From positions 38,106,501-38,170,500 of the forward strand of contig CM028328.1 of assembly GCA_016647705.1 (NCBI GenBank): a stretch of DNA of 64,000 nucleotides, in the 5' to 3' direction. The notes below the pieces were generated by a model. That model saw only the letters and a program-made list of their open reading frames with translations, ran no database searches and was not told the origin of the DNA. The stretch comes from Eucommia ulmoides (taxonomy: Eukaryota; Streptophyta; Magnoliopsida; Garryales; Eucommiaceae). The position numbers were made by a program, and so were the translations under genes. Of this stretch, positions 55,505-64,000 are shown in pieces (position 1 is the first letter of the stretch; the number at the start of each line of letters is the position of its first letter).

Positions 55505-56744
55505 AGTCACTCGTAAAAAATTTATAGATCTCTAGCAGATTTTGACTTTTCTTCCTTGGATGACCGAAGTAGTCTGGATTACCAGTCGAACACCTCGATT
55601 CCTTAACCTTTCCCAGAGTCTCTGTATACCATTAGTTCTTTTATATTCAGACTGATTGCATTTTGAGTCCCAAGATACACGCTTCGTATTCGATACATGC
55701 TCTGTATTGTTAGTGTTTTTTTTTTTTTGCAAAGTTCAACTTAGTGGCGACCGGAAAGTGTTGCCTTGTTGGGAAAATCAGAACTGCCCTAATTTTCTAT
55801 CTCCTTTCAAGTTGTTGGCTCTATCAAAGTACATCTCCCACATCTTTTACTTTTCACTAGACGTTAGGAGTGCTACAAGCTTGTTAGGTAATTATGTCTC
55901 TAACAATTCATTATCAACTGCCGGATTGTTTGCAAGTTGGTTGGCGATTACCTACCCTTTGACTACCTTCTAGGTTACATACATGATGTCAAATTCGGTG
56001 AGCAATATTTTCCATTTGAAAATTCTTCCGATGAGCACGGGATTCTCAAATATGTATTTTAAAGGATCCATTTATGGGATCAAGTGAGTGGTGGAACATA
56101 GCAACGATCCAGGTCAATGTACAACATGTCCTTTCTAGTATTGAGTATTTTTCTTCGTAATGGGTGAACCTTTTGGTGACGTAGTAGATTGTTTGTTGTT
56201 TTTTTCCTGATTTGTCATGCTGTCTCAACTTCGTCCCCATGGAAGTTTCAAGCACGGTGAGGTATAGCAATAGAGAATGTCCTTGTTGTGGTGGTATTAA
56301 AACTGGAGGATTTATAAGATAAACTTTGATTTTGTCTAAAGCTGCCTGACATTTTTCATTCTATTTTTCACTAAAGTTCATTCTTAATAACTTAAATATT
56401 GGTCCGCATGTTGTTTTCAGTTGCAAAATGAATCGAGCTATGAAGTTTACCCTCCCAAGGAAACCTCGGATCTTCCTTTCGGTTCTAAGTGCGGGTATCT
56501 AGATTTTGACTCTAGTCTTTGTAGAGTCATTTTCGATACCATGGCGATTTACCATGAAACCTAGCAATTTTTCAGATATTACTCCGAATGCGCACTAGGC
56601 CGAGTTTTATTTTAATTGGAATTTTCGAAGGCGATTGAACATCTGCTTTAAATGCTCGAGGTAATTTTCATCTTCTTTCAATTTTACTATCATGTCATCT
56701 ACGTATACTTCAATTTCTTTGTGGAACATATTGTGGAAAAGTGT
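55505..56744 (-). pseudogene. gypsy RT C-terminal half and RNase H
   Basis: Minus strand. From 56744 down: LFHNMFHKEIEVYVDDMIVK carries the catalytic YVDD box intact, then CAFGVISEKLLGFMVNRHGI, IRGFLGRVNFIARFI, QAALDKIKVYLINPPVL and, in the open piece 56046-56270, KKQQTIYYVTKRFTHYEEKY and SILERTCCTLTWIVAM (RT connection). Below 55990 a second RNase H follows: MYFDRANNL, frames giving CIEYEACILGLKM and NIKELMVYRDSGKG. Several stops. The N-terminal half lies at 60375-61120, separated by LTR B. Confidence 0.87.
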
Positions 56745-57165
56745 TGTTGGCCCAGTGAGCTACCCAAGGAGAGGGTGAATTGGGTAGTAATAAAAATTTA
56801 AACAATTAAATCTTTAAACACTTAATTAATCAAATAATCAATTTTATACTAAATCAATTATTATCTTGTTATGTAGTAGATAAGTGTTTAAACTACATGC
56901 ACAACCAAACAAAATGTAAATAATGCAGAACACAAAAATATATTTTGGTTCACCAAACTACTCTTCGCCAATCTAGTCCCTCGAGCTCCACAGAGATTCG
57001 CACCTACTAAAACCTAGATTCCTTTAAATGTAGGAACCAAACTCTCACAATGATTCTTTTCACAGGCTCAAAATCAACCTTTACAATTAATTTTTCACAA
57101 GATAACGAAGAACTTTATCTTTTTGTAAGCTAAAGACTAAACTAATTCTATTATAAAAAGAAACA

Positions 57166-59167
57166 TTGATAATTAATTAAAATTGGATTTAAGAATTTAG
57201 TGGAGTTAATCGAGAAAAGAAAAAACATCGAAGAAAATGGATTAAAATCGAATTAAGGAGAAATGTTCCAGCACGGTCGGTCGACCTGAGCTTAAATGGT
57301 GAACTCTATGAATTGGTCGGTCGACAAGTAAGTCGACCTATGGCCAAAAGAGGAACTCTTTGAATCTCTAGGTCGACAAGTAAGTCGACCTATGAAACTC
57401 TCTGAATCGACTAGTCGACAGGAGAAGGATCAATAGTCAACCGATGGGCGAATAGATTTTGGCTGAAGAAGCTCTCTGTATCATTCGGTCAATAGACCGT
57501 GAATTACTAGTCGACTGATGAGCTAGAAACGTTTGGCTTGGGTTACAACCTGAATCGGGTGGTCGACTTATGGGCGTTGGTAGGTCAATTGATGAGTCTG
57601 TTTTAAGTTTAAAGGATTTCGAGGATTCTGATCAAATAGTAGTCGTTACTAGCTGTTTATGATTACGATATGAGAAAATTTTTAGGGATATGATATTATT
57701 AAAGATATATCATTGATATTTTGTCATCCCAATAGATATGGTTCATATATTTTTAATATTTCTCAATTTGGTATATGAAATTCTTTCTATCTTATTTAAT
57801 TGAGTTTGAGGGACTAAATTGAATATTTAAAAAAATATTATTAAGTGAAATAAATCAGGATTAAGTCATAATAATATATTGGGTCTATAGGTGCAATTAG
57901 TTATCATGACAAGTGAGAACTAGCCGTTGGAAGGCTTGTTTTATTTCTCTATAAATGGACCTGCATTTTTAAGATTAAGGATATCCCAATCAATCAAATT
58001 TCAAGAGCTATTCAGTTTCTGAGATTTCTAAGAGTCATCATTCTAAAATCATATTGAGTGCATTGTGAGATCATTCTTGAGATTTAGTCTTGAGAAAATT
58101 TGTTGTGAATTATTGCTACTACCGATCTGAAGTTTCATTGCTATTATATTTATTCAGTAAATACTTGGTGAAATCATTTCAAATTATTTGCTATTAATTG
58201 TTGCTCGATCTTATTATCTATTATTTGGAATTTAAACTTTGAAATTATTTTTCAAATTTTTTAATTGAAAATTATTTTTGAAACAATTTCTTAAAGAAAT
58301 TTGATTACGTGCTACCCATCTTTATTTGAAATCAGAATTTGAAATTCTCACTTTTTCTATCACTAGTATCGGTATATTAATCAAGTTTAAATTTATCTGG
58401 GGTGGTAGAAACTCCGAGTGGAAAAATCACTTATCAATTTTGTAATTAATGAGTTGAGTATCGGATTAGATACTATTGGGAGTGTCTAATTAAGGGTAGT
58501 TGGTTTCAATCTCTTCCGATAAAGAGATTGAGGTTTTGATCTTTGCCTAGAGTATAAAAATATTAGGTTTTAATTCTGCCTTTATAGAATTAATTGTGAG
58601 TGATTTGTAAAGGAACCTTACCTGGGAAAATGGATAGTTGGAGCGTTTCTGTGAGGTTTTGATTCTTGAGCCTAAGGTATAAAAAGAATTAAGTCATGAT
58701 TCTCTCTGTAATAGAATTAGGTTAATCTTTAGCTTGTAAAAAGATAAGATTATTCTTGAGCCTGGGAAAAAGAAGAGGTTATTCTTGAGCTAGGGAAAAA
58801 GAATTTGTAAAGGTTGATTCTGAACCTGTGAAATGAATCATTTTTGTAAAGGTTTGATTCCTACCTGTTTAAAGGAATTTTAGTGATTAGTGGGTGCGAA
58901 TCTCGGTGGGGCTCAGAGGATTGGATTAGCCAAGATTAGCTTGGTGAACCAGGATATATCAGTGTGTATTGCATTGTTTATTTCCTTTACTTTATTTTGT
59001 GTTGTTTGGGTGTGTATCTAGATATTATAACACTTATCCGCTGCTATAAAGAGATAATAATTAATTTATGATAAAATTAATTATTTGATTTTTAAAGTAT
59101 TACTATTTGGATTAATTTTTATCTACCTAATTCACCACCTCTTGGGTAGATCACTGAGCCAATAACA
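57166..59167 (+). repeat. inverted SIRE-like LTR C nested in LTR B
   Basis: Plus orientation, ending TACCTAATTCACCACCTCTT-GGGTAGATCACTGAGCCAAT-AACA at 59167, the inverse of the B terminus. TCTCTATAAATGGACC at 57946-57961 is a TATA box and the sequence after it resembles an R/U5 region. The left border is only approximate; the start TGTTGA was not found intact, so the copy may be 5' truncated. Confidence 0.72.
57949..57957 (+). promoter_or_regulatory. TATA box in LTR C
   Basis: CTATAAATGG preceded by CTCT-rich sequence and followed by a region collinear with the transcribed part of the other LTR copies. Confidence 0.5.
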
Positions 59168-60374
59168 TTTCTTAGAAATCTCAGGAACTTTGATAGTTCT
59201 TGATTGATGTGATATATTGATATGAAATTCGCAAGTTTATTTAAGTTGATTTTAAATAAGCCCTCTAACGGCTAGTTTCCTCAAGATATGACATTTAAAT
59301 GCACCTATAGACCTCATATATTATAACCATTCATTCATGGCATAATTCACTCAAATATAGCTTTAAAATATTTTAATAAAGTCCTCAAATTAATTCTCAA
59401 TTTCAAATCGAATAGATAGGAAGTATCAAATATACCAAATTGAGAAACACTTCAATTTTATGTACCATATCTATAGGGATATCAAAATAAGTGTGATATA
59501 TCTCAAATATATTCAAATCCCAAGAATATCTGAATCAGATATGCCAAAAACGACTAGTTAAAGACTAGTTTTGATTTAATTCTTAAAATCCTCAAAATTC
59601 TAACCAGACAGTCGGTTGACCGATTAATATATGTTGTAACACAAGCCAGTCTTTCACAGGTAGTCGGTTGACCGACCAATGCATGGTTGGTTGACCGATC
59701 GTTACATGATGCAATTCTAGGACAATTTTAAGCCCTGGTCGATTGACCGATCCCCTGCAGTCGGTTGACTAATCAATATAGAGAGTTTCACTTCGGCCAA
59801 TCGATTTACCGATCTCCCCTAGTCAGTTGACCTATCGATTTAAAGACTTCCCAATTTTTAGTATACTCCATTTGGTTGACCAAACCATCTATGGTCGGTT
59901 GACCGAACACTGTTGGAACACTCATTCTCAATTTATTTCAACTCTAAACTTCATCGTTTTAAACCCTTTAATCGATTTTTTTTCTCGGTTAACTTAATTG
60001 ACACTAATATTCAATTTAAACACTAATCTTACGTAGGACAATTTTCATTTTTTAATTTCACATTGGAGTAAATAATTTAACACTAATTAGGATCTTAATT
60101 TCATCAAATTAAGCACACATAAATATAATTCATTAATTCGTGTGTGTGATCTTAATTGGGATACATTAAGAGTAAAAGAAGTTTGAGTTGTTTTCATCTA
60201 ATTTATTTAGAATCTTCAATACTCTTTATCTCTTTAATGTCCATCTATGTATCTTCAATAATTACTTCATGATTTGATCTTTAATGGAAATCTTAAACTA
60301 AAACACTCAACAAATACGTTAGTTTTACCAAAAACATCAATCCTTAATTGTCCATCAAAACCTCGGGATCAACA

Positions 60375-61120
60375 AGTATCATCATGGCCATTTTGTAAGT
60401 TGCTCTCGAATTATTGAATCCGAAAGGTATCGACCTATAGCATAATACACCCCACGGGTCGATGAAGGCAATTTTGTGTTTGTTCTCTTCGTCAACTAGA
60501 ATTTGATTATACCCATAGAATCCGTCTATGAAGGATGAGATTCTGCACTTGGCGGTATTATGTAAGATAATGTGTATATTAGGTAATGGGAAGTCTTTTT
60601 TTGGACTTGGCTCGTTGAGTCCTCGGTAATCCACACAAACTTGAATTCTTCTATATTTCCTCGGTACCGGCACTACGTTGCTTAACTACTTACAATAAGT
60701 GCATACTTTAATTAGGCGTGCCTCAAATTATTTCATTACTTCCTCCTTAACCCTTAAGCTGAGGTCAAGTCTCATTTTTCGAAGCTTCTACTTAATTGGC
60801 TTAATCTATTCTTTAATATGAAGCTTATGTGTTATGATGTCAGTCTCTAGTCCTACCATGTCGTCATAGGACCACGCGAACACATCCTGATATTCTCGTA
60901 ACAACGATACCAAATCATCTATCTCTTGGTGGCTCAATGATTTCCCAATCTTAGTTTCTCTCGGATTTTCTAGGTCCCCTAGTTTTTTTCTTTCTGTTTT
61001 GCCTTGGCTCGGGATTGGTCGAGTCTCAAATTATTCTAAAGCTCTCTGTATTTTCTCAGTATTCTTAGGGATAAAATCATCTTTTGTTTCGATTTTCATT
61101 AATTCCCGACTTATTTCCTT
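60375..61120 (-). pseudogene. gypsy RT N-terminal half
   Basis: Minus strand: EYQDVFAWSYDDMVGLETDI (about 60860-60920), KPIK-KLRKMRLDLSLRVKEE, NVVPVPRKYRRIQVCVDYRG, LNEPSPKKDFPLPNIHIILH, CRISSFIDGFYGYNQILVDE (first catalytic Asp in the FIDG block) and IPFGFNNSRATYKMAMMI. This matches plant gypsy RT in order. It continues at 56744 after LTR B. Upstream (60930-61120) is Glu/Lys-rich linker. Confidence 0.88.
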
Positions 61121-63224
61121 ATCAAGATTAGACAAATTAGAAATCAACTCCATGCTAGCATGACCAAGACGTCTATGCCATAGTCAACTATTTTTAGATA
61201 AAGTATTCAAACATGATAGATTATGTGCTAACAAATCCTCAAATGACTAACCATAAACATTCTCAACACGTGATACCACAAGTAAGATACTACTATCATG
61301 CTCATTCTTAATAATGCATCTATTATTACAAAAATAACATTATAGCCCTTGTCACATAATTGACTTATACTAAGCAAATTATGTCTAAGACCATCCACCA
61401 ATAAAACATCATCAATAGTAGTAGAACCATTACTGATATAACCTATACTGATAATCTTACCCTTGACGTTGTCTCCAAAAATCACATGACCTCCGTCTTT
61501 CAGTGTTAAAGACGTAAATTTAAATTTGTCACCCCTCATGTGCTGAGAATAACCACTATCTAGGAGCCATCTTTACTTGCTTAATGATGCTTTTAAAATA
61601 ACCTGGAAGAAACACCTCAAATAGTTTCTAAGTTGTACCCAATCTAAGTGGGTCCTATTTTGTTAGCCGGATCAATATTTGTTCCTTTAGGAACCCATAC
61701 CTGTTTATATTTACATAACATTTGAAAATATCTTCTTATATTTTGCCCTACAACATTACAATTAAAACATCTAACAAGATTCTTAATTTTAGAAAAGAAT
61801 TTTTGAAATCTCTTTTGCCTAATATTTTTCTAAAAACCAATTCTAGTTTAATCAAATACTCCTCTTGAACTGCCCAAAATCTTGTTTAAGTTATTTTCAC
61901 CACTTGTGAAATTGAGAACAAATTAACTTAGATCCAAAATTTTGGATTTTAATTTATTTTTTTTAGATTTAAATTTGACTACTTGTTTGTCAAGTGTGTT
62001 AATCGTACTTTGTAAAGCATTTATCTGAGAATACTAGTTTTTATAATCATGTAATAATTCTTGATAGATATCAAATAATTCATCAAAGTTTAAAGGATAA
62101 GAACTAGAACATTTAGTTACCTCATCTCCAGTGACCATTAAAGTAAGCATAGATGAATTGTCACGACTAGACTTTTCAGCGCTACTTGATTCTGAGTCAT
62201 CCCTTGTGGCTTTCATGGACTTTTTCTTACCCTTTTTCACTGTCTTCTTTTCTTTTTGTTTCTTCTCTTTATCATTCTTTGGCTCTGGACAATCAAATTT
62301 GAAGCGACTAGTTTTATGACAATTGTAGCATTCAATATTACTCATATTGGAATTTTTTTTTTCCACGGAATGTTTGCCGGATCGTCCATCTAAAATTATT
62401 GGTGAGAAGTGTCATATCATTTTCTTACTCACTATCAAGGCTTATATCATCACTGTCATAATTTTTCTTAACCTTATGAGCTTTTAGTGCCAAAGATTTC
62501 CTTTTAGTGTTTTTAGATCCATCCTCATATCCACGAATAGTTGACTCATGGGTCATTAAATTACCAATGAGTTCATCGAGCGTATATTTGGTGAGATCCT
62601 TAGTTTCCTTAATTGCCATTATTTTGGGTCCCATGTTTTGGTTAATGATCTGAGGATCTTCCGCACTTTATCATTCACGGTATATGGCTTTCCAAGTACT
62701 CCAAAATTATTACAGATATCAGTGAATCGAGTGCACATCACCTGAATTAATTATGCGTCACCCATTCTGAACAGTTCAAATTGATGGACCAAGGCATTGA
62801 TTTTGGATTCTTTTACTTGATTTGTTCCATTATGTGTGATTTGTAATTTATCCCACATCTCTTTTGCCGATTCGCAACCTGAAATCCTATTATACTTATT
62901 TACATCTAAAGAACAAAACAAGAGATTAATAACTTGTGCATTAATGGATAACTTTTGTTTATTCGAATCAAAATTTTCTTTCTTCTTAAGCACACCATTA
63001 ATTTTGGGAATATAGAGACCATCTTCAATAACCAACCAAGCATCATAGTTAGTGGCTTGTAAGAAAGTAGTCATTCTAGCTGTCCAGAATACATAATTAT
63101 CACCTGTAAACGATGGAGGACGATGCAAAGATTGCCACCCAGCTAGTGTGTTCATATGGTGTGCCATATGATCGTTTTAGTTAGGATTTTAAGCCTATCG
63201 AACAAAATCAGCTCTAATATCAAT
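61121..63224 (-). pseudogene. SIRE-like copia gag and start of pol, truncated
   Basis: Minus strand from ATG 63167: MAHHMNTLAGWQSLHRPPSF, TGDNYVFWTARMTTFLQATN, CESAKEMWDKLQITHNGTNQ and VKESKINALVHQFELFRMGD (plant copia gag). Then, after frameshifts, a CCHC knuckle CYNCHKTSRFKFDC at 62280-62340 and a Lys/Ser-rich region. The 61228-61539 piece reads KFTSLTLKDGGHVIFGDNVK, LLVDGLRHNLLSISQLCDKG (protease C-terminal / pre-integrase), and finally LWHRRLGHASMELISNL at 61140-61190 (GAG pre-integrase HH motif). It stops there, against the gypsy fragment. Integrase, RT and RNase H are absent. Confidence 0.88.
63205..63224 (-). other. copia primer binding site
   Basis: Minus strand ATTGATATTAGAGC directly after the LTR terminus; canonical initiator Met tRNA PBS is TTGGTATCAGAGC. 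Differences are consistent with C-to-T/G-to-A decay. It fixes LTR orientation. Confidence 0.75.
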
Positions 63225-64000
63225 TGTTGGTCCACAGATCTCTCCAAGAAGAGGGATGAATTGGGTAGTTATAAAAATTTAAATAATTAAATTCTCAAAC
63301 ACACAAGTTATCAATTTCCTGATTAATTATTATCTTGTAATACAACAAAAATATTTTTAACTAAGTGCATACCCAAATAACAGAAATATAAAAAAGTAGC
63401 ACACAACGATTTATCATAGTTCGGTAAGTTATTCTTACATATGTCCAGTCCTCCGAGCTCCATTGGGCTTTCACAATCTACTAATCCCTTAATTCTTTTC
63501 TTAGGTAGAAATCAAACCCTTACAATCTTTCTTGTAGTTTCATGACTAACCTAATTCTTTTTGCAGGTTCAGAATTAAACCTTTACAATCTTACACTATT
63601 ATACTTTACCTTTTTCACAAACTTAGAAAGATCCTTATCTTGCTACCAAGCTAAAAACTAACCTAATTTTATCACAAGAATAATCACAATAATAATCAAA
63701 ACCTAATCCTTTTAATAGGTTAAAGATCAATCCTAATTATTTTCTCAAGCTAAAGATCAAACCCTAACTATCCTGAGTAGACACCATCCCAAATATGTCT
63801 AATCCATTCACACTCACAAATACAAAAAAATCATGAGTTTCTTCACAAGAGCTTGTATCACCTAAAAACAATTATACTAAATTAATGTCTCGAATACTAT
63901 GTGATAGAATTACGTGAGAAATAAATCTAATTTAACTCAATTTAAAGCATAGATAATATGTAATTAGATTTCGCAGGCAAAAATCATTTCTTAAGAGATG
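63225..64000 (-). repeat. 5' LTR (copy D) of the SIRE-like copia, runs off the window
   Basis: Ends on the minus strand with CATCCCTCTTCTTGGAGAGA-TCTGTGGACCAACA next to the PBS. Collinear with the 53327-54100 part of LTR A (AAATTTAAATAATTAAATTC, CACACAACGATTTATCATAG-TTCGG). The upstream end is beyond 64000. Confidence 0.82.

Larger units (their letters stand above)
56745..60374 (-). mobile_element. SIRE-like solo LTR B inserted in gypsy RT, itself carrying inverted copy C
   Basis: Minus orientation from TGTTGATCCCGAGGTTTTGA (60374) to GGGCCAACA (56745). Flanks AGTGT (56740-56744) and AGTAT (60375-60379) form a 5-bp duplication with one mismatch. Removing the insert rejoins the gypsy RT in frame between MAMMI and LFHNM, which confirms the borders. 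The outer parts 56745-57165 and 59168-60374 align with LTR A; the middle is LTR C. Confidence 0.85.

Noticed and set aside
53327-60374. SIRE-like LTRs A and B read as plus-orientation because they begin TGTTGG
   Set aside because: Copy D places the PBS and gag on the minus strand directly after GGACCAACA, so TGTTGG is the LTR 3' end in inverse; A and B are minus-oriented and C plus-oriented.
1-64000. tRNA or rRNA genes
   Set aside because: No cloverleaf with intact GGTTCRANNC box B was noticed and no rRNA core motifs; a tRNAscan/Infernal run would be decisive.

Overview
The window is nuclear DNA of a flowering plant, probably a eudicot. It is AT-rich, gene-poor and filled with nested, decayed transposable elements of every large plant class. 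I recognise one intact host gene, a PB1-domain MUSTANG-type gene (a domesticated Mutator transposase) at 25348-27637 on the minus strand. No species can be named from the sequence.

Layout. 1-6561: a minus-strand Ty3/gypsy element (RNase H, RT, decayed protease, gag, PBS, 5' LTR), with a 1.6-kb solo LTR inside gag. About 6755-23155: a very large Mutator-like element (MULE). It has palindrome-rich terminal inverted repeats (TIRs), and each TIR seems to hold a promoter, a short leader exon and a splice donor. On the left the leader feeds through a repeat-filled intron into a MuDR-type transposase, followed by a plant-mobile-domain (PMD) gene. On the right it feeds through a second repeat-filled intron into two small paralogous genes of unknown function. 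The two gene sets converge on a hairpin. A gag-only LTR element (TR-GAG type) has split the PMD gene. 23561-24341: a small non-autonomous MULE with a 9-bp target duplication. 25348-27637: the MUSTANG gene.

29410-35400: a Ty1/copia element with a hAT transposon sitting between integrase and RT. 36858-37306: a MITE. 37320-38415: an RTE-like LINE. 38416-about 42760: a plus-strand Ty3/gypsy element that carries a second, unrelated PMD gene in antisense. 43707-44379: a solo LTR. 44380-53326: mostly unrecognised AT-rich DNA, with a GC-rich patch and a minisatellite of about 50 bp x 20. 53327-64000: a third gypsy RT/RNase H (minus) broken by SIRE-like copia LTRs, one of which contains an inverted copy of itself. 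Next to it is a truncated SIRE-like copia (minus) whose 5' LTR runs off the window.

How it fits together. Almost every coding region except MUSTANG is broken, often by TGA/TAA/TAG stops that look like C-to-T decay of CGA/CAA/CAG codons, as expected of methylated transposons. The most interesting system is the MULE: a MuDR-like, two-promoter convergent layout carrying a PMD gene and a duplicated pair of unknown passenger proteins, with inverted duplications of its own 5' coding region that could make hairpin RNA.
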